The notes under the pieces are model-generated. The model was not told the DNA's origin. It saw nothing but the letters and a program-made list of their open reading frames with translations, and made no database searches. Shown here in pieces: positions 1-19,761 of a DNA stretch of 64,000 nt (within the stretch, counting starts at the first letter, position 1; each line of letters starts with the position of its first letter). Position numbers and translations under genes: made by a program. The stretch lies in NCBI RefSeq assembly GCF_021155765.1, contig NC_060110.1:3968001-4032000 (forward strand). Direction: 5' to 3'. This DNA is from Diprion similis (lineage: Eukaryota; Arthropoda; Insecta; Hymenoptera; Diprionidae).

Positions 1-338
1 CAATTATTATATTATTATCATCATTCAGTATTGTTCTGGGTAGCGATAAACTGTGGTTTTAAAATTATTTTGACCGTTATCGCTTTTTTCTCGGTTGTAG
101 AAATTTGCAAGTGATTCTTAAACCTCATTGCGCACCGAGTAAGGAAAATGACGTTATGTGATTATACATCATTAAATGTATATACCAAGAAATGTATGCA
201 AGAAAATGTAATACTTCAAAGTAGCAATACAACGGATACGACAAAGTAAAAAAAATGATCAAGTTCTGCTCATGTTCACCACGCATTCACGTTTATGTTG
301 ATGCACTGTTTAAGACTGTATTAGTCCTGGCTTAAGAT
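1..338. other. Probable Spt16 3' UTR and downstream flank
   Basis: AT-rich sequence downstream of the proposed Spt16 stop. No open frame with coding character is visible on either strand. An AATAAA-like hexamer on the minus strand overlaps the proposed stop at about 338-343, too close to be a safe poly(A) call, so the true transcript end is not fixed. Confidence 0.4.
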
Positions 339-7706
<7,368 letters not shown>

Positions 7707-8210
7707 GGTACAAAGTTTTTAGGTTGGCCTTTGTACACAATAGATTATTATGTGAAGGATGACGTACTCCGTATGAATTAAGGCGAGAATGATAAGTCTT
7801 GTCGAAACATTCACGGTACACCGTTCAATTTCAACTCATCACGCATACTTTTGTTACCAAGATTCCAAAATTCTGATGGCACGCTTAAACTCCGACTTCC
7901 GATACGGACATGGCGGGATTACAACCGAAGCCTGCCTGAGAGTTTGTATTCGAAAGAGGGAGCAGCTTGTATCCCGTCCAGGTTCCCGAAAATGTGGTTA
8001 TGGTCACGGTCGTGGTTTGGTGTCTATTATAGGCGTTTTTCACAGCCCTGTCATCTGTTTTTATTGATAATAAGCTAATAACTATTCCTTAACCTCCTAC
8101 TACCAACTAACCCAACTCCAAATGTGAGAATCTTGTAACCAAATCATTCAAGGAAACTGTCTAGCCATCCAAATATCCCTAGATGAGGTATAAACAACAA
8201 GGATTATATA

Positions 8211-8341
8211 GGAAGCGTTCCGATATTGGCTCCCGGTGCTGTTAACAATCTTATATCTCTTTTGGGCTCCCGAGTTCGTGGGTAGCTCTGCCTCTGTCCT
8301 AGGGAATTTTAAGCGCTGCTACCTAATTTCGGAACGCACCC
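8211..8341. mobile_element. Small inverted-repeat element (MITE-like)
   Basis: The left end has GCGTTCCGATATTGG at 8216-8230. The right end (8323-8338) reads CCTAATTTCGGAACGC, its imperfect reverse complement with two mismatches. Total length is about 130 bp and there is no open frame. No clear target-site duplication was found, so it may be a decayed or truncated copy. Confidence 0.6.
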
Positions 8342-8463
8342 TAATTAAGAGTCTAAAACCATATAAAGAGATGCTCGCATTACAGAGAATAATATAATAT
8401 TAATTATTATTATTATACTATTATTAATGTATCAACTAATTTGGTTGAATTCCGTTCCTTTCA

Positions 8464-8625
8464 CGGGCAGCAAAACGCCGCCACGCAATTTTGCTACCGA
8501 GTTCTTGACCAATAGGAATGCCAACAAAGCACGGAAGCGCTACCTGAGCATGCTGAATTCGAATTACCTATTATATCGGCATTCCTATAGGCTAAGAACT
8601 AGGCAGCATTTTGTTGTCCATGAAA
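8464..8625. repeat. Imperfect foldback (hairpin) of about 160 bp
   Basis: Inner arms at 8493-8522 and 8578-8607 pair over about 30 bp with five mismatches (GAGTTCTTGACCAATAGGAA against TTCCTATAGGCTAAGAACT). Weaker pairing extends outward to about 8464 and 8625 once a left-arm insertion of about 16 nt is allowed. It lies 270-430 bp upstream of the Sf3b1 start codon. A transposon remnant is the simplest reading. Confidence 0.65.
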
Positions 8626-8897
8626 ATCCAGACCACTACATGGGAAAACGCTATCATATGACAGCACAAAAAAATTATAATAATGAAATAAAGCAAACGC
8701 TTTGCCCGCCATTTTAATTGATCGTAGTAAATCTGTTATCATCTACATCCATGGTTATTACTTGTTCAGTTGATTCAGATTCTCTATGTGTTGAGTGCGT
8801 CGGTCAATCGTGAATTTGTGGAGGAGGAAGAGTTTGTTTAATTGATCTGTGTAAAAGAAGCAATATTTGTAAAGTAGTGCGCCGAAGGCTGTAAGTC

Positions 8898-11800
8898 ATG
8901 GATTCAATTCCACGAACCCACGAAGGTAGGTTTTGCAAATTAGACTTCACGATAACCGAGGCATGGCCTAAGCTGTGAATGTCGACTTGATAACGTCGTG
9001 CCGACGGAGCTCGACGATGTATTTGTATTGTAATGCCGACGATGCTCACGTTCATTTCTTTGTATATTTTTGCCAAATTTTCACACTCCCTGCACACTCC
9101 CCAAGCAATATATCTTACTCTGTAAGAAAGCCAGTCGACATACATACTAGCACACCTTAAATAATTAACGGTTATGTTTGATATAGTTTCTAACAGTTGC
9201 ATTACAGTCGTACACCGTTTTCATCTTTTGCATGCATTATAGACATCGAGGCCCAGATCCGTGAAATACAATCGAAAAAGAAGGAGATACAGAATACGCT
9301 AACTGAAAAAGAGCAAGTGGGGTTGGGAAAGACTGGATTCTATGATCAGGACATATATGATGGTACCAACAACAAATACGATGGTTATGTCACTTCTATC
9401 GCAGCTAATGACGAGGTCGAGGTAAATATCAATGCTTAAGCGTAAGAATACAACGCCAAACAAAATTGAAATAGTTCAAGTTGAACGAGCATAAAAATTG
9501 AAATAATCAATTATATGTAAGTCTGATCAAAATATTCTTTTCAGGATGAAGACTATGAACCAAGTACATTCAGTCAAAGCAAGAGACCAGGTTACAATGC
9601 TCCGGCGGCGTTGCTTAATGACGTTGCTCAGGTAAATTATGATTTACTGAACATTCAAATGCCACACCCTCAAAACTTGCAGGATGAATAAAACAGTTGG
9701 ACTTTCAGCGCATCAGTTCCGACAGAATTGCAATAATTGTTCATTTTGTAACTGTTGAAATTTCCCATATGTTTCTGTCATAATCTCATCAAGATATTTG
9801 AAATCAATTGCAAAATTTCACATACTCAAGACTGAAAAACAGAAAATAATTACTTAGTGAAAAAAACATATTTCTAATTTACTACATTTTTAAAACGGAT
9901 TAAAAAGTGTCAAATAATTTCTCCTAGCCCCATATAAATTTAAAACAAAAAACATTTTTTAGACACTATCTCCAAGTGTGGCAGTATTAAAGTGTAGCTG
10001 GATTCTTCATCTGACTTCAAGTTTTTGGGTAACTTATCTTAAGAAAACACACCATCCCAACTGATGGATATTAATATCGATAAATTAAATATTGTAATCC
10101 AGTTAAATATTAAATAGTGATTATGTAATCGCCCTTAGAATTTGAAAAATGATAATATGAAGACATCACTGTGGACATTCATATGAAAAATAGGGATATC
10201 AATCTAGAAATGCAAATTTAGCATCTTATCAAAATTGAGCTTATCCAGGAAATAATGTTTTCATATGATCAGATAAATTTCTATGAAGTTATATCTTGAA
10301 TTTGACTTGATGAGATTATATAAAACTATGCGCACATAATTTCACATAATTTTGTATAACTTTATAAGTTAATCATTTCAAATTCGTTATAATTTCATTT
10401 AAACTCATCTGATCATATGAAAATACTTTTTGCCAGATAGGTAGAAAGTCGTCATTTGTTCTAATAATGATGCTTGTGAAAATGCAATGTACACACTTGA
10501 ATATTGTCGAGCTGCAAGGTCCTGATTTGCAGATCGCCATGTGAACATCACATGGGGACGGAGCATAACATTCAGAAAATATTTCAAATTGCCTGGAAAA
10601 ATCTACTATTCTCAAGGAATAATGCACATACTTTAGTAGACACCCTGTCTTGCTTTATTTGATCTTCTCTTTGTTGAGTGCTGAGAGTATACTGATACAT
10701 TGAGATTATTTTAGTTTGCATCACTTGAACTACCCTTGGGTTTTCCTCTTTGAATCATATGTTCTGCTCATTTTGAATAGAGTGAAAAGGACTACGATCC
10801 GTTCGCTGATAGACGGCGGCCGACAATTGCGGACAGAGAAGATGAATACAGGCAAAAGCGGCGACGTATGATCATCTCACCAGAACGTGTTGATCCATTC
10901 GCCGAAGGTTGGTAGTATTTTTTGTAAGGCTATAAATTAAATTTTAAGTACACTGCAGGTAATTTGTATTCTATACTTTTAAGTACATCATACAACAATT
11001 TCATTCTTGTGACTTCATTTTCCAACATATTTTCTAATGCATCCCCTCATTTATTTGCTTAATCAGTTGTCTCAACACTAATGCGTACGGTTTAACTCAA
11101 CCATTAAGTTAACAACTGATCGATTGTTGCAAAATTGTTCATTGACGGAAATGCAACATTTTTTTTCCATCATACGCAAATTTCTCAGGCATCATTACTA
11201 TCAAATAATTGAGTGGGTGGATTCAATACTTTGGCGTGCGTCGATTCATTTACGTGCTTTCATTGAATACTGCTTGGTCGAGTTTAATCAATTTATCATT
11301 TTCACATTCCTATTGTTTGTGCCTTTCATCAGCATTTAATTTGGGCACTTTCAAATCTTGTTGAAACTTGAAAATCCTTTTTGTTGTTGATAATACACCA
11401 TTTAGATAAAATGGGCCTATATGTTTTCAAGCATGCAAATATTATCCGAAACTACAATCTGCAATGCGTGGCAATAGATTCATCAACTTCGACATTTCTC
11501 ACTAATAAATGTTTAAGAACCTTGTGATCTTTAATCTCGATCGTTATAAAACGAAATATTGTCTAGGACGACAGGATCCCATGTTTGGAATTGTACAATA
11601 GCAATTAGATTTCGGATATTTTGTGCATGGATATAATGTATATTACAAAAGGTAACAAAATTGTGTGATTCCAACAAAGTCAAAAAATTATGTCTGGAAT
11701 AGTGAAAAGACTTTCGTTGGACTGTTCTCAATACCGCCTTGAGTTTCCATGCATGTGTTGCTACATGACTAGTTGTGATTTCGCTACTGACCGAAACCCA

Positions 11801-14800
11801 TGCATGGAAACTAAATAGGAAAATTGGCAGTTAAATCTTGAAGTCAAATTTGATATTACAAATTGACTTTCACAAAAGAAAGCCATGCATTCCTCATTAT
11901 GACCATCCGAAGCGATCTTGCGAATTCAATGAGTACGAAACGTCTGTAAAGATACAGTAAAATTGTAAGGGGTTTGAATGGAATGAGCGAGTGAGTTTCT
12001 TGAAAATACATACTAATGTAAACATTTTTTTCCAATCTTAGTGACGGTCTGCACATTTGGAATCATCTACTTACCCAGGATACTATGTCGAAGGTTAAAC
12101 GACATTAAGTCGTCGCCACTTTTAAAGATTGTCTGTTTCAATAAACGATATGATGAAACTTTTTCTGAGACACGCAAAAAAATTTTTAGCGAATAGTTAC
12201 ATAAAATATTTATATTCGTACACTTCTGATAACTTGGAAACGTTTCAAATTTATTCTGTTCACCTAGATGAATTAGATAGCTTTAGATAATGTTCTAAAT
12301 GCTGAAAGTCAGTACATTTGCGGCTATCTGAATATATATTTATCAAATCGTAACTTCTACTACATAGTTTGCAAACCTACACAACTATTATCGTACTAAT
12401 CGCACTTTATTTTCATATCTGTTATACTCTCTATGTTATTTGTTTTATTTGTAACTTCCTTTTCGTAACAGAGGATCTCTTTTTCTACATTAGTTAAAAT
12501 GGCATTCCTCTATCATTTCTTTTTTTTTTTGTCAGTTTTTCTTATCATCACAAAACTGCATGCTTTTAGTTTGAAAAGTTTCATCATATGTTACAGGATG
12601 TACATAAGAATATTCAGTCAAATAGAATGAGTGGTCTGAATGCAAATATTATTAATAACGAGAATGAGTTGATTTTTAGATGGCTAAAGTATTTTACGAT
12701 GTGGAAGACTTGAGCGGGGCTCTGCTCCCTATGGCACCAAACATTCACGTACGTATGCCAAATGTCGGCTACTGTTGCAGCTCTCTTATACAAGACGATG
12801 AAATTTTGTCCAAATATATTCTCGATGAATTTATAAATTGTTGAATTTCACTTGTTATTTTCGTAATGTTCTTCACTAATCAGTTGATACGAGGCACATA
12901 TTTTGCAACGAAGTTATGCTATGTATAATCATTATTCCAATGTAGTTATACAGCAGGAGAGCGAATTCAGTAGCTTACTTGGAATATTAATTAATATTCT
13001 GAGGGCATTGACCAGATCTTATAAAGAAATCGTATAGGATACAATGAAAGAAAAATCAGCAAACGTTTTTGAAAATTTAAAATTTTCTAGACAGTCGACT
13101 AACAGTTACGCTTTGCGTGACGTTTGATTCATGGTTACAGGCGGTAAGACTCCAGATGTCGGCTCAAGGACTTACACAGAGATCATGCGCGAGCAGTTTC
13201 TTAAAGGAGAAGAATCTGAGGTGAATAAATTCGATATCATGCAACAGATTATTTTTTGAATAATGTCTTTACCGCACTAGGTGTTTGATTTAAAAGCTAA
13301 TCCTAATTGAATTAGTATAAACGGCTTGGATGCCCCAATTCTTCATTAATACCTTAATATTATATTTACAGTTGAGAAAAAAATTAGTGGAAAAAGCTAA
13401 AGACGGTACCTTGAAAGCCAATGGAGAGCCGAAGCCTGCACCTAAAAAACGAGGTCGTTGGGATCAAACCGAGGACACGCCTGTCGCGAAAAAACCAGCC
13501 GGTACAGCAGCTACTCCTACATCCTGGGATAACGCTGATGTAAGATCAAGAACAGTGGCCAACTTTTAAAATATGAATGGAATTGCTAAGTGTTCAGTTT
13601 TCGTACCAGGCTTAATGAATGTGAATTTATATGCTTTAAATTCACTTACAGGTTACACCAGCTGCCATAAGATGGGATGAAACTCCTGGCCATGGCAAAG
13701 GTGGTGAAACTCCAGGAGCTACTCCTGGGGTTAGCACAAGAATGTGGGAAGCTACTCCAGGTCATGCTACACCAGGGGCAGTGACTCCAGGGCGTGAAAC
13801 ACCATCGCACGACAAAGTCGCATCTAGCCGTAGAAATCGTTGGGATGAAACTCCAAAAACTGAAAGAGGTAAGCAACTTGTGAAGGGTGTCCAGTGGTTA
13901 GAGAAATTCTGAAAGTCCTGGAAATATCCTTGCATTTACGAGTCCTTGTTCACTAATTCTGTTAGTTTATATTAATTTTTAAGAGTTTGTGGTGGTGAAT
14001 TTTTTTCCGTAAACTCAGTTTGTTCCAGAATGATTGAAGGTAAATTTTTCCACTATACCACGTAATTACTTCTTCCATCAAAACTCAAATTCAATAGCAT
14101 TGAAAGAATCTAGTCAATCCTTAAGGAGGAGGTGCCCTGGTCGATTTCAATGTTGATGTATATATCCAAGTCCACGTATCTCAAACACGAAAATGGGCTT
14201 GACAGCCCAATTTGTATACGCAATTCTGAACAAAAACACCAATACTTATTTATTCGACAATGAAATAGAAAAAATGGAATGAATGCTAAGAATTAGCTAT
14301 TGTGATTCTGTAGAAACAATGCCATTACTTTATTTCTGTGTGTTCAGAATTGTGTACAGAATGGGGCTGTTGAACTCTTTTTGGCGTTTGAATTACATGG
14401 ACTTCAATATGTGGAGATATTTACGACAATGTCGAAATCGACTAGCCCTTAATAATTTTTGATTGTTGTTTTTTCAATGACACAAAAGAACTTCGTACTA
14501 ACCTCAGCTTCAAAACTTGCAGAAACTCCTGGGCATAATAGCGGGTGGGCGGAAACACCAAGAACAGATAGAGTTGCCGGTGATTTAATACAAGAAACAC
14601 CTACACCGTCAGCCAGCAAACGGCGCAGTCGTTGGGACGAAACACCTTCTAATCAAACACCTGGATCTATGACTCCGCAAACGCCTGCCACGCCGCTGAC
14701 GACACCTCATCAAAGTTCTATCTTAACACCCAGTGGTGTAACACCTACTGGACCCAAAGCAATGGGACTAACGACACCCACACCTGGTCACTTGATGTCT

Positions 14801-17800
14801 ATGACTCCCGAACAATTGCAGGCTTATCGTTGGGAGCGTGAAATTGACGAACGTAACCGACCTCTGTCGGACGATGAACTTGATGCCATGTTTCCCCCGG
14901 GTTACAAAGTACTTCAGCCACCTGCAGGTATGCACTCCGTTGACAAAGTAAAACGTGATCAATCTTCACTCACCTGTCGATTGATGGATTAATTAAAATT
15001 TTGTTTCAGGGTATATTCCAATTCGTACTCCAGCAAGAAAGTTGACCGCTACTCCGACGCCGATAGCAGGCACACCGCAAGGATTTTTCATACAGCAAGA
15101 AGATAAGAGTGCCAAGTTCGTTGATAATCAACCCAAAGGCAACCTTCCCTTCATGAAACCGGAGGATGCTCAATACTTCGACAAGCTTTTAGTTGACGTT
15201 GACGAGGAATCTCTCAGTCCTGAGGAACAGAAAGAAAGGAAGATTATGAAACTCCTGCTCAAAATAAAGAACGGTACTCCGCCAATGCGGAAGGCAGCGC
15301 TCAGACAAATTACAGATAAAGCTCGGGAGTTTGGAGCAGGTCCTCTATTCAATCAAATTCTACCACTTCTCATGTCACCCACATTAGAGGATCAAGAGCG
15401 ACATCTTCTTGTTAAAGTTATCGACCGCATTCTGTACAAATTAGACGATTTAGTCAGACCGTACGTGCACAAAGTAAGTTTGTCCGTCATTATCGTTAAA
15501 TATAATTTTATACCTGTTATAGATTCAGAATAAGTGACTGTTCTTTCATCGTAGGAATGCGTCAATGGGACTTGTATTTATCTAGAGTAAAAAACTGTCA
15601 TTTTTTAGATCCTCGTTGTAATTGAACCATTGCTGATTGATGAAGATTACTATGCTCGAGTAGAGGGTCGAGAAATCATTTCAAATCTGGCGAAGGCCGC
15701 TGGATTGGCCACAATGATTTCCACAATGCGACCTGACATCGACAACATTGATGAATATGTGAGAAACACAACGGCTAGAGCATTTGCTGTTGTTGCTTCT
15801 GCACTTGGAATTCCATCTTTACTACCTTTCTTGAAGGCTGTGTGTCGCAGTAAAAAATCATGGCAAGCTCGCCACACCGGTATTAAAATTGTCCAGCAAA
15901 TTGCAATTCTTATGGGATGTGCTATCTTACCGCATCTGAAGAGCTTGGTAGAAATTATTGAGCATGGTACGAGAATTTGACATCACCAATTACTTCTTGC
16001 AAACTTATATCATCTAGTTTTATTTTGTTTTTGATATTTTTCTGTTATCTTTGCTTCCTAATTAATATTTTACATTCTAAACTCTGTTCAAATGGACATT
16101 AAAAGCACAAAATGTTCACAGGTCTTGTGGATGAACAACAGAAAGTTCGAACCATTACAGCGTTGGCCATAGCTGCATTGGCTGAAGCCGCTACTCCCTA
16201 CGGTATTGAGAGTTTCGATTCCGTCTTGAAGCCCTTGTGGAAGGGTATTCGTACTCACAGAGGAAAGGGATTGGCAGCGTTTTTGAAAGCAATTGGGTAT
16301 TTGATTCCGCTTATGGACGCCGAGTATGCAAACTATTATACTCGTGAAGTGATGCTTATTTTGATCAGAGAGTTTCAATCTCCTGACGAGGAGATGAAAA
16401 AAATTGTCCTGAAAGTAAGTCCAAACGTTAATTCCTGAGAATCGCTTAGCTGCAAATTTTACAACTCAATTTGCTAACTCACTTTATATTTTAGGTTGTT
16501 AAACAATGTTGCGGTACAGATGGTGTTGAAGCTCAGTATATAAAGGATGAGATACTTCCGCATTTCTTCAAACACTTTTGGAATCATCGTATGGCTTTAG
16601 ATCGCAGAAATTACAGACAGGTAAACTGAAAGGAATCAATATTCACGGTATTACCTGTATTATATTATTATGATTGACTAGTATTGCGTTACTAATCTTT
16701 AAATTTATTCTGTCAGTTGGTAGATACCACAGTCGAAATAGCAAATAAGGTTGGTGCATCTGAGATAATAAACAGAGTAGTCGACGATCTCAAAGATGAG
16801 AATGAACAGTACAGAAAAATGGTCATGGAAACAATTGAAAAAATAATGGGCAATTTGGGAGCCGCCGACGTCGATTCTAGATTAGAAGAGCAACTAATTG
16901 ATGGCATTCTTTACGCATTCCAAGAACAGACAACTGAGGTACTTATTTACTGTTTTTCAATTAATCCTACATTTGACTGTTTATTATTAACTTATAGAAA
17001 TTCCGTAACATAATACGTAATTGTATGATTCTCGTATAGGACGTTGTAATGCTCAATGGATTTGGAACTATAGTCAACACTCTCGGTAAAAGAGTAAAAG
17101 CTTACTTGCCGCAGATCTGCGGTACGATTCTCTGGCGTCTCAATAATAAATCCGCCAAAGTACGTCAGCAAGCCGCGGATCTCATCTCACGAATTGCTGT
17201 TGTTATGAAGACATGTCAAGAGGTAAATAAAAAGTTCATTTAACGATATATCTGGTGAAGAGTTTGAAACTTTACGTCTAAACAGATGTAAAATCCCAAT
17301 GAATGAACACAACTTGCCATATAAATTATCAAATTGTTCATTTACTGGCGCTACTACCTCATATCAATTGTATTGTAATAATCGATTTTTTTTCGTCCAG
17401 TATAAAATTAATTTTCTAGATAACAATTCTCCTCACAATTTTCGCACTAAAATGTCACATAATGTGTCACCACTGTTCGAATTGATATGTAAACTTGTTT
17501 ATACATGATATTTTTCCGTACTTTTACATTATCGGTATTGTTACTGTGTTATCAAAATGGCACTTGCCTCATTGGTGATGTAATCGAACTCAAACAAGCT
17601 GAAAATTTGGGCTAAGAAGCAGTGTGACTTCTTTGTTCACTGTACTGTGACTGTCTCATTCTCAGAGGTTTCTTCCGCTCTCATCTACCATCTGGTAGTG
17701 AATCCATAGCTGCAGACACATTTCCGATACCTTTTCGCATATTCTATAGTCTTGTACGGGTATTGACAGTCCATGAAACTTCACTTCCTTTTTAAGGTGG

Positions 17801-19579
17801 CCGTGACCTGTCAGTAGTCCTGATTTTTTTAACACAATATAATAATAACAACAACAAAATCAACAATAACAACAATAGTAGTAGTAGTTATGATCTATTT
17901 AGTTAATTAAAACATTTTGTCTTTTTTTTTGTTTCAATTGGTTTCAACCTCTTTTTCAATCTGACTATACGTCTTACACATCCCAAAGAGTATCCCTGTC
18001 TTTGAGTAGCACTCTGCTCAGTTAGAATGAGACCCATTAGACCCTTGAAGGGCAATGTGATTGGCAGTTGAACAATTCAACTGCAGAATCAATTTTAACT
18101 GGAAACAGATATAGCTATCCTAAAAAAAATTTCAACCAATTTATGTGCTCACTGTTCTTAACGTTTGTAGGAAAAACTGATGGGTCACTTGGGTGTCGTG
18201 TTGTACGAATATCTTGGGGAAGAATATCCCGAAGTATTGGGAAGTATTTTGGGTGCCTTGAAAGCTATTGTGAACGTTATAGGTATGACAAAAATGACGC
18301 CACCTATCAAAGACCTGTTGCCTCGTCTGACGCCAATTCTGAAAAATAGGCACGAAAAGGTTTGTTGGTCTATCATTATTCATAAGTTTTTGCAAGTAAA
18401 ACTATCATGATCTGAAGTTGTTGGTAAAATTTTATTATGACCTGATTTTTTTATAGGTACAAGAGAATTGTATTGATTTGGTAGGAAGAATCGCTGACAG
18501 GGGACCTGAGTATGTTTCCGCACGAGAGTGGATGCGAATCTGTTTTGAATTATTGGAATTACTCAAAGCGCATAAAAAAGCAATTAGAAGAGCTACAGTC
18601 AACACCTTTGGATACATCGCGAAGGCTATTGGGTAAGTTGACCGAGTGAAACAATTATTGAATAAAATTACTACATGAAAGATAGTTTGTTTTATATTTA
18701 TTATTTTTGTGTTAACGTTTATTTTAGGCCCCATGACGTTTTGGCAACGTTACTCAACAATCTTAAGGTTCAAGAACGACAAAATCGCGTTTGCACAACA
18801 GTCGCCATTGCTATAGTTGCGGAGACTTGTAGTCCTTTCACAGTTTTGCCAGCATTGATGAACGAGTATAGAGTTCCCGAGCTTAATGTTCAAAACGGTG
18901 TCTTAAAATCGCTTTCCTTCTTATTTGAATATATTGGCGAAATGGGCAAAGATTATATATATGCTGTTAGTCCACTACTGGAGGATGCCCTTATGGACAG
19001 GTAAGCGCGTGCATTATTCACGACTTTAATAATGATTCGTTATTCCTTTTATTTCAAATTAGACTGACATAATTTCTTCGTGTTTCCTGATCAATAGGGA
19101 TCTAGTACACAGACAGACTGCTTGCGCTGCAATCAAGCACATGGCGTTAGGAGTTTACGGCTTTGGCTGTGAAGATGCTCTGATCCATCTGTTGAATCAC
19201 GTATGGCCAAATGTTTTTGAAACCTCTCCTCATCTGGTCCAGGCCTTCATGGATGCTGTAGATGGTCTCCGCGTCGCATTGGGCCCAATAAAAATCCTTC
19301 AGTATACATTACAGGTAATTGCAAATATTAAGCAAATGTTAATTCTAATTCAGTTGTCAGTTTGCATATGCAATAAGTATTTATTCAATCCTTAAAAATT
19401 AAATATGCTATTTTTTACAGGGGCTATTTCACCCAGCTAGAAAAGTTCGAGACGTCTATTGGAAAATCTATAATTCTCTTTATATTGGTGGGCAGGATGC
19501 GCTTGTAGCCGGGTATCCACGGATTTTAAATGACCCGAAGAACCAATACATTAGGTACGAATTAGATTATGTTTTATAA
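8898..19579 (+). CDS. Sf3b1: Splicing factor 3B subunit 1 (SF3B1/SAP155), complete gene
   Basis: SF3B1 is the scaffold of the SF3b complex in the U2 snRNP; it clamps the branch-point duplex during spliceosome assembly in the nucleus. The spliced product is 1316 residues (human 1304). Residues 1-70 contain the family block [13 protein letters not shown]. Residues from about 200 to 490 are a disordered region with RWDQT/RWDET motifs (U2AF-ligand type) and many Thr-Pro dipeptides, the usual phosphorylation sites. The rest is the HEAT-repeat superhelix, nearly identical to the vertebrate protein, ending in YELDYVL. Human mutation hotspots are all wild type with a +12 offset: Arg637 (15762-15764), His674 (15873-15875), Lys678 (15885-15887) and Lys712 (16142-16144, equal to K700). 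The start at 8898 is chosen because the short first exon (MDSIPRTHE) joins in phase and matches the family N-terminus. Confidence 0.97.
9632..10780 (+). other. Sf3b1 intron 3 (1149 bp) with an inverted repeat
   Basis: The intron is AT-rich and non-coding. It contains an imperfect inverted repeat centred near 10340, listed separately. The frames on the minus strand around 10373-10627 have no recognisable product and partly overlap the repeat. Confidence 0.6.
10248..10435. repeat. Imperfect inverted repeat in Sf3b1 intron 3
   Basis: TTTTCATATGATCAGAT near 10258-10274 is matched by ATCTGATCATATGAAAAT at 10407-10424. Weaker complementarity continues inward for about 60 nt on each side (TTTCTATGAAGTTATA against TATAATTTCATTTAAA). 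Total span is about 190 bp. It is probably a decayed foldback transposon. Confidence 0.6.
11742..11812 (+). repeat. Perfect 14 bp inverted repeat with two TGCATG motifs
   Basis: AGTTTCCATGCATG at 11742-11755 and CATGCATGGAAACT at 11799-11812 can form a stem with a 43-nt loop in the Sf3b1 pre-mRNA. Each arm contains TGCATG, the motif bound by RBFOX-family splicing regulators. Function is inferred only. Confidence 0.7.
12680..12752 (+). other. Candidate poison exon in Sf3b1 intron 4
   Basis: A GATTTTTAG acceptor ends at 12679, followed by about 73 nt and a GTATGC donor at 12753 (or GTACGT at 12749). Joined to exon 4 in phase 1 it reads Asp-Gly-stop, so inclusion would truncate the protein at about residue 140. 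The upstream tract is only moderately pyrimidine-rich. Weak prediction; it could equally be ordinary intron. Confidence 0.25.
14121..14452. mobile_element. Foldback element flanked by TTAA in Sf3b1 intron 7
   Basis: A 332 bp segment starts at TTAA (14121-14124) and ends at TTAA (14449-14452). Its two arms of about 110 nt are imperfect reverse complements; for example GCAATTCTGAAC ends the left arm (14220-14231) and GTTCAGAATTGTG starts the right arm (14342-14354). The left end has an extra segment of about 10 nt. TTAA target sites are typical of piggyBac-type elements, so a piggyBac-like non-autonomous copy is a reasonable guess. It has no coding capacity. Confidence 0.7.
17223..18170 (+). 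other. Sf3b1 intron 14 (948 bp)
   Basis: Non-coding and AT-rich, with a short low-complexity patch of AATAAT/AACAAC/TAGTAG triplets at about 17840-17890. Nothing else was recognised. Confidence 0.6.
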
Positions 19580-19761
19580 CTAACATTATTCGAGATGTAA
19601 TCTATAAATTATTTTATCAAATCGCAACGTGGCGACTTGTGCAAGAGTCTCTGCCGAATTTGGTGATTAATCACAGTTTATAAATTGCACTTGGCATAAT
19701 ATCTGTAACAATGAAATCACACTCTAATTTGTATATGTAAAATGGGAACCCAAAACTCATC

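Larger units (their letters stand above)
7707..8897. promoter_or_regulatory. Divergent promoter interval of Spt16 and Sf3b1
   Basis: These 1191 bp separate the two start codons, so they must hold both 5' UTRs and promoters. No canonical TATA box is convincing near either start codon. Two inverted-repeat elements (8211-8341 and 8464-8625) occupy the middle. The remaining open frames here (for example 7789-8067 and 8427-8717) have no coding character and partly overlap the repeats. A shared regulatory role is inferred from arrangement only. Confidence 0.5.
10908..13140 (+). other. Sf3b1 intron 4 (2233 bp), the longest in the gene
   Basis: Reading straight through the donor gives Gly-Trp-stop, so retention truncates the protein after the DPFAEG block. 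The intron holds a 14 bp perfect inverted repeat (11742-11755 and 11799-11812) whose arms contain TGCATG, the RBFOX-type motif, and a candidate cassette exon near 12680. Whether either is functional cannot be judged from the sequence alone. Confidence 0.6.
8898..19579 (+). other. Sf3b1: Exon map of the Sf3b1 coding region (19 exons)
   Basis: Coding exons: 8898-8925, 9243-9421, 9545-9631, 10781-10907, 13141-13220, 13372-13539, 13652-13868, 14523-14927, 15010-15473, 15609-15966, 16122-16414, 16495-16620, 16717-16938, 17040-17222, 18171-18359, 18457-18632, 18728-19000, 19098-19314, 19421-19579. All introns are GT-AG and all phases close. The 28-nt coding part of exon 1 is too short to be seen as an open frame on its own. 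Confidence 0.92.

Noticed and set aside
8427..8717. A 96-codon open frame upstream of Sf3b1
   Set aside because: It spans the imperfect hairpin at 8464-8625 and lies in the expected promoter. No coding character.
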